Shown here: piece by piece, positions 37,428-48,543 of the stretch
How positions within the stretch are numbered: position 1 is the first letter of the stretch
How the letters are laid out: each line of letters opens with the position of its first letter
Source: Blasia pusilla
Lineage: Eukaryota > Marchantiophyta > Marchantiopsida > Blasiales
Direction of reading: 5' to 3'
Assembly (NCBI GenBank): GCA_050084515.1
Contig: CM114274.1
Span: 11,284,001 to 11,348,000 of the forward strand
Length of the DNA: 64,000 nucleotides
Notes under the pieces: model-generated
Database searches by the model: none
What the model saw: only the letters and a program-made list of their open reading frames with translations
Told to the model about the DNA's origin: nothing
Program-made: the position numbers and the translations under genes

Positions 37428-40238
37428 TCAGCTCTCGACCCGCAATTGCAAGAAGGCACAGTGTTTACTGATATTCTCGAGCTCCCGCACCACCTCGTCC
37501 ATCGTGGGGCGCTCGTCCGGATTATCCTTGCAGCACTGCAGTGCCAGCTTCGCCCAAGCCTCCGCCACCTCTCGAGGACACGAACCCTCGACGTGAGGAT
37601 CCACCATGGAGAAGAGAATCTCCGCCTCATAAGCCACGTTTACCTGTCTCACGAGATTCTTCCCATGGCATATGGCCGGCCTGCCGGTCAACAATACCAG
37701 CAGCACCACCCCGAAACTGTAGACATCACTCTTGTCAGTCAATTTGTGAGTGAGGCAGTACTCGGGATCCAAGTACCCCGGAGTGCCCTTGACGACAGTA
37801 TCCACACCACCCCCTGCCTTGCCTTCCACATCAGGTTGCGGTGCATTCTTCGAAACGCCGAAGTCTGCAACCTTAGCCTGGAATTTCGCATCCAACAGAA
37901 TGTTGCTGGTTTTGATGTCGCGATGGTAAATGGGCGGGTCGGCTTCCGTGTGCAGGTAATTGATCCCCCTCGCTGATCCCAGGGCGATTCGGAGGCGAGA
38001 GGCCAAGTCCAGGGGATCTGAAGAGCACGGCGGAAGATGGTCTTCGACCGTGCCGTTTGGCATGAACTCGTACACTAGCAGCTGGTCGCCAGTTTGCTCG
38101 TCGTTGCAAAATCCCTGCAGCCAGACGAGATTCCGATGGTGAACGCGTGACAAGAGCTCGATTTCGGTTTCGAATTGATCGCTTGCATCCAGTTGCATCA
38201 TCTCGGCCCGCTTGATCGCCACTTTCTGATCACTCTCCAGAACTCCGACGAAAACTTTGCCGCATCCACCTACAGCGACGACGTTCTCATCGCTGAAGTT
38301 GTTCGTTGCCTTCACCATGTCCTCCAAGCTATACTCCGTCAATCCATTCACTTTGATTCTGGAAAAAATCGCATTACACATGCCCGGCCTTTTGGAACCA
38401 TCCTGAATTACGGAATTCCACACCCGCCTCTTGGATATGAAGAACAAGAGCAGCGTCCACACCATCACGAAAACCAACACTCCGGGCAAGATCTTCGCCA
38501 ATACTTCTCTGGGAAACGTAGAATACAGTGGCAGTGGGTGGGCGTCTTTCCCGGGGATCGTTAACAAGATCATCTCGTAAGGACCGAAAGTGTCGCTCAA
38601 AGGAATTTTCCAGTCGGAGAGTAATCCCACCAGCCTCGTCAACTCGCTGTCGTTGAATCGCGTCGATCCTGATTCAGGGAAAAAGAGCAAATTCATCTTT
38701 AGTCCAGAATCCCCATTGTAAACATACTCCTTGATATCTAGTTGTCCGTGGGAGATGTTCAGACCATCCGAGATGTACTCTATGAACGAGTGCTCGTACG
38801 CGTCGAAGACATTGAAGTTGGGACTCTTGAGCATACACCCGACTATCAGAGGAACCGCGCAATGGCAATTATTCTGTGAAGCGTTAGGCACGAGAACATA
38901 GTTTCCATCTCCGATGCATGGGTCACAGGAAGTGTAACGATTGGACGAGCTGTGGATAGGAACTCCATATTGAAGAGCGATACTGACGTTATTGGTTTGA
39001 CAGATTGAACTCAAGCTCTGTCCGGCACATATTGGATTGCCTTGAAACCAGAAGTCGGCGCTCCCTGTTCCCTCCAAACGGACCAGTGATTCGTTATTGG
39101 GCCAGCTGCTGATGTTATTGTTTTGAAGATCCCAGATGATTCTCAGTCTAATGGTGGAATTGTCAGGAACGCTGTACTGCGGCCCTGTCCCGAGGGTCAC
39201 AGGTATAGAGTCCTGGAGATGGTTGTTGTTCAAGAGCAAATATGACAGCTCTTCCAGCGCCCCGAGACTAGCGGGAATCGTCCCCGAGAGATTGTTGTAC
39301 GAGAGATCTATGCTCTTCATCCGGGGCGGAAAGTCATCCGGTACCGTGCCATTCAAATTATTGCCGCTCAGATCGAGCACACCCAGATTTTGTGAGCCAT
39401 TCAAGCTCGGAACAGGACCCTGTAGCCCACAGTTCCTCAGGCTCAACTTCGACAATTGAGGCATCTGAGTGTATTCTTCTGGGATGGCCGTCCCAGTATC
39501 GAATTGGTTGTGATCTAGCATGATGATCCTGAGCTCAAGAGCCTGGGCTAGCTCTGGAGGTAAGGGCCCGGAGAACTGATTTTTGTTCAGCATCAAGTGA
39601 ACTAACTTCGAAAGCTTCCCCAATCCCGGCGGAATTCTGCCACTCAGAGAGTTGTCGTTCATGTGCAGATGCTGGAGTGCAACGAGGTTTTCAAAGGTGT
39701 CGGGCACCGGTCCTGAGATCGAATTCTCGTCTATGTGCATCCTGTTCAGATTGGAGAGGAAGCCCAGCTCTTCCGGCAGAATCCCTGTGAACTTGTTCCC
39801 GTTCAGGAGAAGCAGCTTCAAGTTCGTCAATTTCCCAAGACTGGGAGGGATGCTCCCGCTCATGCAGTTCCCCACCAAATCTAGGCACGTCAATGCCTCG
39901 AGATTCCCGAGCTCCGGTGCGAGCTTTCCACTCAGATTGAGCCTCATGAGACGAATTTCCGTCACATGAGAGAAGGCACTGAGTCGCAAGCTGTCAGGAT
40001 AATCGCTCGAAACGCAGAATATCCCCTTCCATGGCTGAGGACCGCAGGGGTTACTATCAGTCCGCCAACTGAATAATGCTGTACCATTGTTATCAATCAA
40101 CCCTTCTTTGAACGCTAAAAGGGCAGCCATTTCTTCCGGGGCCAGAGCAGGCGGTATGCTCTGCTCCTGGGACGATGAAACCCCCCATAGCAAAGTAATC
40201 CTGCAGAGAACCAGCCCTGCTATCACTACGCCTTTCAT
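37428..40238 (-). CDS. LRR receptor-like kinase, LRR-VIII-like, single exon (936 aa)
   Basis: Plasma-membrane receptor kinase that would sense an extracellular cue and phosphorylate substrates in the cytoplasm. The start is the ATG at 40238, directly before a signal peptide (residues 1 to about 22). Domains: N-terminal LRR cap with WRTDSNPCGPQPWKGIFC (about 58-75), about ten leucine-rich repeats (93-360) such as LTCLDLVGNCMSGSIPPSLG, a cysteine-bearing ectodomain tail with CDPCIGDGNYVLVP and NCHCAVP (438-468), a malectin-unlike region, one membrane span (about 580-602), and a kinase (about 648-923). Catalytic features: VAIK lysine 676, HRD aspartate 774, DFG aspartate 792, GTPGYLDPEY activation segment. 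It is an RD kinase and looks active. The glycine loop reads VAVGGCGKV, so the first loop glycine is alanine. This layout is that of LRR-VIII-1 members such as Arabidopsis At1g06840 or HPCA1. Those genes, as I recall, have many introns; here there is none and no frame break. Confidence 0.92.
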   Translation of the reverse strand: MKGVVIAGLVLCRITLLWGVSSSQEQSIPPALAPEEMAALLAFKEGLIDNNGTALFSWRTDSNPCGPQPWKGIFCVSSDYPDSLRLSAFSHVTEIRLMRLNLSGKLAPELGNLEALTCLDLVGNCMSGSIPPSLGKLTNLKLLLLNGNKFTGILPEELGFLSNLNRMHIDENSISGPVPDTFENLVALQHLHMNDNSLSGRIPPGLGKLSKLVHLMLNKNQFSGPLPPELAQALELRIIMLDHNQFDTGTAIPEEYTQMPQLSKLSLRNCGLQGPVPSLNGSQNLGVLDLSGNNLNGTVPDDFPPRMKSIDLSYNNLSGTIPASLGALEELSYLLLNNNHLQDSIPVTLGTGPQYSVPDNSTIRLRIIWDLQNNNISSWPNNESLVRLEGTGSADFWFQGNPICAGQSLSSICQTNNVSIALQYGVPIHSSSNRYTSCDPCIGDGNYVLVPNASQNNCHCAVPLIVGCMLKSPNFNVFDAYEHSFIEYISDGLNISHGQLDIKEYVYNGDSGLKMNLLFFPESGSTRFNDSELTRLVGLLSDWKIPLSDTFGPYEMILLTIPGKDAHPLPLYSTFPREVLAKILPGVLVFVMVWTLLLFFISKRRVWNSVIQDGSKRPGMCNAIFSRIKVNGLTEYSLEDMVKATNNFSDENVVAVGGCGKVFVGVLESDQKVAIKRAEMMQLDASDQFETEIELLSRVHHRNLVWLQGFCNDEQTGDQLLVYEFMPNGTVEDHLPPCSSDPLDLASRLRIALGSARGINYLHTEADPPIYHRDIKTSNILLDAKFQAKVADFGVSKNAPQPDVEGKAGGGVDTVVKGTPGYLDPEYCLTHKLTDKSDVYSFGVVLLVLLTGRPAICHGKNLVRQVNVAYEAEILFSMVDPHVEGSCPREVAEAWAKLALQCCKDNPDERPTMDEVVRELENISKHCAFLQLRVES

Positions 40239-40482
40239 CGAGGCAGCCCTGGCAGAGAGGAGGCCTCCAGGCACTAGAATGCGTGCGCGTCTACATATGT
40301 GAGATTCTAAGCTAGCTCCTTACGAGTTCCCTCGGCATGTCTATGGACAGGAAAGCGCTCGATATGAATCAAGATCTTGCGCCACGATTGCTCCCAACCT
40401 AGTGACAATAATATCGATCATCGTCATCACATAATTCGGTGGTTAGAATTTTTCCCAGAGATCTATATCGACCCAGTCGACA

Positions 40483-40506
40483 GATTGGTCGATCGATCGA
40501 CCAATC
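40483..40506. promoter_or_regulatory. 24-bp perfect palindrome with two CCAAT boxes
   Basis: GATTGGTCGATC is followed by its exact reverse complement GATCGACCAATC, giving ATTGG and CCAAT at the two ends. It lies 245 bp before the ATG of the LRR kinase. CCAAT elements are bound by NF-Y; a symmetric pair could bind a dimer. Promoter role inferred from position. Confidence 0.4.
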
Positions 40507-40698
40507 CCTACGTAGTAACTTTCAGTCAGTCATAGATGTATAGACAGCACGCCACACCCCCTCGCCCCTAGTCGGTTTCAAGAAACCACTAGCTAGCATA
40601 AGGTGCTTATTGGAATCGCTAGTACTGCATGATTGTCTTCCATCTGCACAGAGAGACTGCAGCCGATCAGCAGTAAGGGTTCACTTTGCTTTCCAACG

Positions 40699-40720
40699 AT
40701 ATATATATATATATTTATAT
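40699..40720 (-). promoter_or_regulatory. TA-rich tract, possible TATA region
   Basis: Alternating AT for about 16 bp followed by 'tttatat'. On the minus strand it offers ATATAAATATATA about 460 bp before the LRR kinase ATG. It would imply a long leader; it may equally be a simple TA repeat. Confidence 0.25.
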
Positions 40721-43439
40721 TTATTCACTGATATCCCCGTGGTTGGCGACTGAAGGCGAAGCTCTGATCAAAGCAAGCGTAATAGGTTTGACTTGAGGGC
40801 GCTGCAATGGTTCGAGATGCCTCCCTATGGTTGGAGACATTCTCAAGACGAGTTTACACGGCACTTGCGCTCTAAGAAGCTATGGCTTACGCTAGCTAGC
40901 TGGACATCGCAGGACCTCCCTCCCTGGGTCGTCCGAAACCTAGAGACAAGAAAGTTTTCGAAATGAAATAGAGATTGAGGAAGAGATAGAATCGGGTCGG
41001 GTGGGAGATGTGCGGAGCTCTGCAACTGCTGCCGGCGTCGATCATCGGGCCCGAAGCTCAAGTCCTGAGAAGAGCTGGAGAGATTCAATTCTTACTTCAT
41101 AGATAAAATCCTGTGGGCACGTTCATCTATATCCCAGCTGGCATGATTACGATTCTCACATCCGCGTGCAGTATTATAAAATTTTCCCGAGTTCGAATAC
41201 CTACTTACGAGACGATTCTGTGGTCGAGGTAGCCGTGGAATTGTAAAGTCAAATGGTTCCCTCCCAAAAATCCGGCTGTCGTGGGTCGGCGAGACCAAAC
41301 CGAAGCACCAGCATCAACTTCACTTTTCCGATTGATAATGATGTGCGCATCATTATCAAAGGTGAAGATTTGTCGTAACGGAATCTGAAATTGTCCGACC
41401 ATGGTTTCCTGATGGGTCTTCGAAGATTGACCCCAGCCCTCCAGGGATTCGAAGTTCATCAAATTCAGATATCGCGGAATTCTGGGGCTGTGATGAAATC
41501 ATATACAGCCATCTCAGAAGTAGTCCAACGATCTTGTGAATTCACGTAACTACACGGTCGTCTGGCTAGTGTCATGGTATATATACAACAAGCTCTCGTC
41601 AAGTCAAATGCTACATAGGACCTCGAAGAATCAACATTTCGCTTTTGGCGACTGTCTTGCCCTTCAGCAGCTCCCAATCGCTGTTTGAACCTCAGTTTAG
41701 TCAATCCTTGTACGCAAAGGAATTCCACGATTCATAACGATTATCTTAAGCCAATGTGTGCGCACACTTAGAGCTCAAGTTTCGTGTGAGCTTCTCCAGG
41801 AGCGACCAATCTACGCAATGCCTGCACGTGATGATGAACGATCGCAACACTACCTACATCCTCCAATTGTAGTGTTTGTCATCACAAAGCTTGCGACGAC
41901 AGACTCTACTCAAGGATTACTACTCTCTCGCTCTCTCTCTCTCTTTCCGTCTCTTCGTGACGAGCTTAGAGCCTGACGAGTTTCAGCTGGAGATCGCGTG
42001 ACTTCCTTCGTTCGCTGGTATTGTCGGAGGTATTGAGCTCTGATTGAAATATTGTAAAATCGAGGATGCCTACGTTCCTGTTGAAATGGCGGAACTGGAT
42101 CACACAGATGATGGATGACTTGAGATATTGAGCACTTACGACCGGTGCGTAGGGCTACAGTCCATGCGCGAGTGGCCGCCATCCATAAGTCAAGAAAGAT
42201 TCCATGCGTTGTAGAGTACTTGTGAAGTTCGTTGAATGCAGACGCGTCAGTCTCAGTAGGCGAGCTTCTTGATAAGGCCGCCCACGCTCTCCCATAGTCT
42301 CTCTAGGGTTGCGATCTCATAGGGTAGGGTTTGGACACACTCGATGGGGACACCTGTCCTTTTGAAGATCCTTCTATCATAGACACCTGCTCTTTTACGA
42401 GTAATTAAATTGAGAGGAAAAAAGAAAGCTCGGGCAACATACTTAGTCTACAAAGATGCAATGTTTGACTCTCCTATGTCTAAAACGTGTACTGTAAAGA
42501 AATATTCTGGAGCCATATAGGGAAGGTGAATGAATTATTAATAGACAGCGTCAAAGCATGCCATTCACAGTGCCATAGCACATTATTAACCCTGGCCTAT
42601 ATGCCCTTTATTCTAGGGCCGCATGTGTCCTTTCCATACTCTATTGTTTTTACGATGGGTTTTCCATGAGCATATTTATTGAGGTTTGTCATTCTTTTCG
42701 ATTTAGCACGTTAAATAATGTTAAATTCGCTGTTTTTAGTTGGTAAGCCGATGTTAGTGGGTAACGGTACGAAGTTTTACGTCTCCCCGTATTAACGATA
42801 AATCAAAATTTTTAATATTAATTCAATAAAAATCCAAACAATCATGTATTCCGGTCTAGGGACACGTGCGTAACCCATAGACCAGCGCCGGATAAATGCA
42901 TTCTAATATTCTATTCAGTTTTTTTAAATTCAATCTGGCCTTATCCCCCTATTCTCGTGGACAGAAACTCTGTCCAGCGGATTATAGGTTTTTTCTTCCG
43001 TTTCATTCACAAAATTAACGTTTCCTTAACCCTTACTTAAAGGTGAACCCCTTACTAGCCCCCACTTATTTTCCCTTTATTCACAAAATTAATTTTCCCT
43101 TCACTTAAAATCTCTACTAACCCCATTAAATTTTACTGTCTAAAATTTTGAAAGTAATAGTTTTATTTCTAGTTGCCCTTCCAATTTGATAAAACAGATT
43201 TATGAACCAACTTTTATACATAGTTCTATCTAAGCCTTGCTAAGGACACAAGATACGTATTTTAACAAATAATAGGATGGGGAGTGTCAAATAAAAATAT
43301 GTCTGAAAAAGGCCAAAAGCCTCAAATTATCATACTATTTGGCCTGAAATTATGAGTGACATTGGGGAGATCCTAGGTTACAAGTAATTTTCCGATTCGA
43401 AAAAAATTGAACTTCATTTTGAAAACGTTGGAGAGGAAC

Positions 43440-43700
43440 CGAGGTTACATATGGACAAAGTATGTGTAAGCAAACATGTACATATATGCAGACTTATATT
43501 CGTCTTGTAAAATGACTTGTCCATATGAGTTCAACTTCCCCCCTTCCTTGTACTCCCTCCTTCCCACTCGCCCTGGTCCTACCTCTCACCATAAGCAATA
43601 AGTATGGGCCCCACCTCTTGCAATGTATGCCTGCAGACATGTTCGAACTTATGAGTCCATCTCCCTCTTAGAGATGGACCTATTCATTTTTGTGCAATTG
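43440..43700. repeat. Copy of the AAGGTTGCAC inverted-repeat family
   Basis: Begins 'gaggttacatatggacaaag', ends 'cctattcatttttgtgcaat', and contains the shared 'gtatgggccccacctctt' and 'agatggacctatt' phrases found in copies near 52740 and 54760. More diverged than the copies at 52-55 kb. Confidence 0.6.
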
Positions 43701-43837
43701 TGAAAAGAACAACACAGACATATCGTATTTCTTTGTGTATTGCGCCTAATAACCATTCAAAAAGTGAAGTTACTATTTTTGGGTTGTAAACTAGGAATTT
43801 TCCCAGAAAAGAATCTCCTAGATTTGAGTTAGATCTT

Positions 43838-43990
43838 AAACCTCAATTTCTCCTCTTTTCTTTAATTTCTTAACTTATGCTAAGACACTTCACCTTCATA
43901 TGATCTTAAATCCTTTTTTAAGATTCATATGAAGGTGAAGTGTCTTAGCATAAGTTAAGAAATCAAAGAAAAGAGGATAAATTGAGGTTT
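43838..43990. repeat. Long foldback, about 73-bp arms
   Basis: The arm 43838-43910 and the arm 43917-43990 are near-perfect reverse complements, separated by about 6 bases. Both contain CTTAACTTATGCTAAGACAC and CTTCACCTTCATATGA or complements, with one single-base indel near the loop and a few mismatches toward the base. The pair is AT-rich and lies in an AT-rich repeat-dense region. It may be a MITE or a small-RNA-producing hairpin. Confidence 0.93.
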
Positions 43991-45200
43991 TAGTTTCCTC
44001 TTTTTTTTTATATATTCCTATTAATAGTACTAGTAGGAGCATATGTGCGACTAGCATAAGTACATGCTTTCCATGTTCTTCCACTTTACAACCCTTACAC
44101 AATTATTAAATAAGATCCCATGTCATTGCAAATATTCTTAGAGCAACAACTCCGCCATATTTATTGGAGAACTCTAATGTCTCTAAACTCTACTTTGTCT
44201 TCTCTAACTCTAAACTATACTCTTGAATTTTATGAGAGAATTTTCAACTCATGTTGAGGCTCCAATGTTAGAAGAAATTTGCATGCATGCTAGAGGAGGT
44301 CTAATAAAAAATTAAAAAGTACATGCATATATAAAACCCATTCCAATCTTAACAAAGTTATGAGAACCAAATATTTTCAAAATTAAAGGATCTTCTTTTT
44401 TAAGAAGGGATTCACTTCTTTTGGATTCGGAGTACAACAAAATAATCCTCTTTTCCTCCTATTTTAGTATAAATGCATATATTTGAAGAAAAAAGATCAA
44501 AATTTTCACTAATAAAAAAATAGACCAAGAAAGTATGAAGAAAGAAAGTATTTCTTCCCCTTTATACTCCAAAATTTAAGAAGTAGAATAAATCAAGAAG
44601 AATCAATTGAGATCAATTTAATAAAAAGAATCCAACCCTCCCTTAAAAATATTCAAAAAACATAGAATTTTTAGAAATAAAAATGGAGAAAATATTTATG
44701 GAAACTGAGCCCTAAAATTTTTTTGAAATTGAAAGGAAAAAAAACCCATGCTTTCATCCCCTCCTCTCCACCTATTTCTGCCCCTTCCACATTTTTCCAA
44801 GATTATCTCACATGCAAGACCCAAGAAAATATGAATTTTTTAAAAATAAAATTCAAATTTGAAAGGAAAAAATTTAAGTAAATAATAAAAAATGTAATAA
44901 AATAAAAAAATTACAAAAATAAATCATTAAAATTGGAATGTTAAGAAAGAGTTAAACTAAATGATAATTAGGATCATGTTTTTAAAAGAAACCCCAACCC
45001 TCTCCTAATTTCTTTCAGAAAGAAAAAATAATTGAGTCATAGTTGAAAAAATGGAAAAAACTAAATCAATGAAACTCCTAAGAGAATACCAAGTTTAAAA
45101 TTAAGAAAAATACCCTCCCCTTCCATTCCCCTATGCTCTACCCCAATTCTACTTTGAGTCGTCTCACCGTACTCCCTCTCTCCTCCCTTCCCCCACCAAA

Positions 45201-45648
45201 GGTTACAAACGAAAAAACTCTATGTCCGCAGACAGACATGTCTGTGCGGACCAGGTTCCCATGACCCACTTGCAATGTAGACTTGGGCTTGGCCACCCTA
45301 CACCTAGTCCTGCAACCCATAGTCTATTCTTGCTACTTATTCTATAGCCCCTACCAAGCCTGTAGGCGCTTACATTGAGCTTGTAGAGGCCCGCATCTTG
45401 CTCACCTAGCCCGCATAAGGCTTCCACTAGCCCATGGTAGGCCCACGCAGGCTCGATGCAGGCCATGTATGGGCTTGAAGCGGGTCATGCGAGGGCTCGT
45501 AGCCTGCACACATGTTTGATCCATGCTCGCACCCGTTCCTATGTCCTAAGTTTGCACGTACGAGGAGGTACCAAAAGAACCCGAGCAGGGGATTCATTAG
45601 GTGTGTCGGTCCCATAGACGGACAAGTCTATTTAGGCACAATCTTGAA
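45201..45648. repeat. Copy of the AAGGTTGCAC family with GC-rich interior
   Basis: The left end reads 'ggttacaaacgaaaaaact' followed by 'tatgtccgcagacagacatg', and the right end 'agacggacaagtctatttag' then 'gcacaatctt'. The interior is GC-rich with repeated 'agcccgca', 'aggcccgca' and 'gggctcg' words, like the copies at 52203 and 54321. Confidence 0.65.
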
Positions 45649-48463
45649 ATGAAAGGGGATTTCTTTTTTCCCAAATCAAGAAGGGAAAAGATATTATTTT
45701 TTCCAAATTGATAATAAGAAATTTATTTTTTAAAAGAGGGGGTTTCATGTTACTTTTCAAAAATTCCGATACATCTTCAAAGGTTTCACATGAAAATTTA
45801 TTAAGTATTATGCTTGCCAAAAATAACCAATGGTAAAGATTTTCAGATGAAATGTTTAAGACTGAAAATATTCAGCTAGAAATATTTAATAAATAGTTAT
45901 GGAATTTCATTTGTATTTGGTGATCATTTTTAATTTCCATCCATTTGAGCTATTGTATTGTATAGGTACCAAATTAGTAGGTAGCAGCTATAATAAAAAT
46001 GCTATTTTTCATAAAAGAATAATATCACAACACTAAATTATTATTGTTATGATTATTGTTATTATCATCAACATTATTTTTAGATCATACTTGGTAGAAT
46101 ATTAGCATTGTATTGCATCAACAACGTGGGGAGTTATTGACTTATGATCACTTTTCTAGTTGATCGTTTTATCTTGTCTTAAGTGATCGGATGAGATTGA
46201 GGTCAACACCACTACATTAGGATTTATTTCTATTTTTATGAATTATTTCGGGCTATCTTTGGGAGTGTCTCTTTTCAAAAATTGGCTCTTCTTAAAGTAT
46301 GAATTGGCATGATATATGAAATCCTTCATTTGCATAAACCAAATATTCAATGAATTTTTTCCAAAACTTTCAAGTTTTTCCAATAGATTCCCCATCATCT
46401 CGGGGGGGCACTATATGAAAGGCTCTACATCACCTATGACGTTTTAGGGTCTAGACCCCCTAACTTATAAGTGAAAAACTTATAAGTTTTTCTAACCCTT
46501 ATGTACTTTAGAGGAGTCATTTTTCATTTTTGGTACCCCTAAGTAAAACAATCACTTGAAATAAATAAGACCTTGAAAGAAAAGAAAAGTACCAAGTTAA
46601 ATTAACATCCACCATGTTATCCTTACATTATCATAAAGGGGGATTCAACCCCTAATTGAGCAAGAAGCTCAATCAGCCAATCTGTCATCCCCCTAGCCTA
46701 CTCCCTCCCACTAACCTACTCACGATTCAACGGTGTCAAGTACTCTCTAAGCACAATCCACAAAAATGTTGAATCCAACATGTCTCAAACATAAAAAATT
46801 CACCAAGATCAACTCATACTCTAAATGTGTGTAGTCAAAACATGTAAGTCAATTGAATCAAATACTATATATTTTCTATCATGTACCCTTGATTTCATTG
46901 TTAAGTTCACATTAGAAATCACCATTTCAATATTAATCCATTGGACATCTATTGCTTCATAAGTGACAAGATTTTGTTGTTACCATGGCCGGAAGACTTG
47001 TACCAATTATACATGACATGAAAAATGCTTCCCGTCTGTCCAGGAGGAGGTATAGGCATGCCCATCAAGACATCTTGACCAATATGTACCATTCTTTTGA
47101 ATCATAAACACAATCCGCTTCAACCAATACTCCTTTTCTACAACTCTTGCCTCCACTAAAAGTCTCTTTTCCCTTCCTTTTCTTTGACTTTGTTGATCTT
47201 GTGGAAGGGCCAACGTCTATTGTAGATTAAAAAAAAACTGCGATATCACTACCAACATCAACCAAACAAGTTGGGCAATAAGGATCACGCTCCTTTCCCT
47301 TGCCAGTAGTGTAATATGTCTTTTGGGCTATTCCAGTTAGCCTGGCCTTTGACATGAAAGGATTGCAAGAAAATTGATTTATAGGGGTGGATTTATAGAT
47401 AATCTTGCCCTCATAAATTACAGTAGGCACTATTGTATGGGGAATCGCCACGGTAGTCAGTTTTTCTTAACAACCATGCTCATAGAGAGTTGTGAATTTT
47501 CAAGTGTTTCTAGAGAGCTCAAAGATTAAAATATGATTGGAAACAAGCAGAAAAATTTGATTTGCTAATCACTCTATACACAACTGTCCACAAGAGACGA
47601 CATTGATTTTAGCTTTCAACCACACATTTCGTGTTGGAAAACTACGCGCGCAATTGAATACTACAGTTGAGTGTTCCTCCGAGATTTGCATATGGTGGCA
47701 TTACAAGAGGCAGGCGCATGGTAGCTCCGTGGAGAAGCACAGGACTACATCGGAGAGATGGCAAGGAGAGGAAGATTTTTGTTGGGTGCATTAGGTTGCA
47801 AATATCTCTATTTCCACGACCAAATTTGATTCCCCCCACGACCAAATGTGAATCAAAAGAGAGAGAGAGATAGGTCACATGCTTATCTGAATCAGGTTGA
47901 AAACAAGAGGGTGGATAACAATAAGCTGATCAATGTTGAACAATGGTGAACAAACTTCAACAATAAGCTGAAATGATAGACATACACGAACGATTCCCGA
48001 GAAGCACAATACAGGCCGTCCGTCCGAGGTTCCAATATTGCAGGATGCAGATCCAATTGAAAAAAAAATGCCTTGAGTTGCTTCACGAGCTACTTCACAA
48101 GTAGATGTTAGTCACCACACATCAAAGAAAGCTTTTCAACATATCCGCTATTCCGGAAGAACTCGACAAAGGATTGATTGAAGCTTGCTCGATCATCCAA
48201 CCTCCCGAAAACCCGCCTGCAACTTGCTTGCAAGCTCCTCTTTCAAGTGGCGGCTGTTCGTCTTTCCTTAGAAGGTTTTCCCCTAAACTCAAACCCGGTT
48301 TAAGTCTACTTGGGAGAAATAGTGGGAAAATGGTTAAAGGAGGAAACCATTTAGAAAAAAAAAACTATCTTTTTCCCTCTAAATTTCTCTTCAAAGAATC
48401 AAAGAATTTCCTACCTAGGGAGGAAAATTATTATATAAAATTAAATTTGAAATAAATTTTCTG

Positions 48464-48465
<2 letters not shown>

Positions 48466-48536
<71 letters not shown>
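48466..48536. repeat. GA microsatellite (about 70 bp, one interruption)
   Basis: AG units with a single extra A near 48494. Located in the AT-rich block. Confidence 0.95.

Positions 48537-48543
<7 letters not shown>

Larger units (their letters stand above)
40239..43440. other. Upstream region of the LRR kinase and intergenic DNA
   Basis: The part next to 40239 should be the leader and promoter of the minus-strand kinase: it holds a 24-bp palindrome (40483-40506) and an AT/TA run (40699-40720). Beyond about 41100 no gene is recognised; open frames are short. From 42700 the sequence becomes AT-rich. At 42648-42664 'gatgggttttccat' resembles the LINE 3' end but is too short to call. Confidence 0.45.

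Noticed and set aside
37313-37976. Plus-strand frames of up to 204 codons under the LRR kinase
   Set aside because: They are antisense shadows of the GC-richer kinase exon and show no motifs.
40239-40274. Upstream extension of the LRR kinase frame to a GTG at 40274
   Set aside because: Plants rarely start at GTG; the ATG at 40238 directly precedes the signal peptide.
42600-42710. Possible fourth LINE 3' end ('gatgggttttccat')
   Set aside because: Only 14 identical bases; the surroundings do not align convincingly.
47007-47451. Two small minus-strand frames, one with a YCPTC motif
   Set aside because: They are in different frames, the upstream one lacks an ATG, and no family is recognisable.
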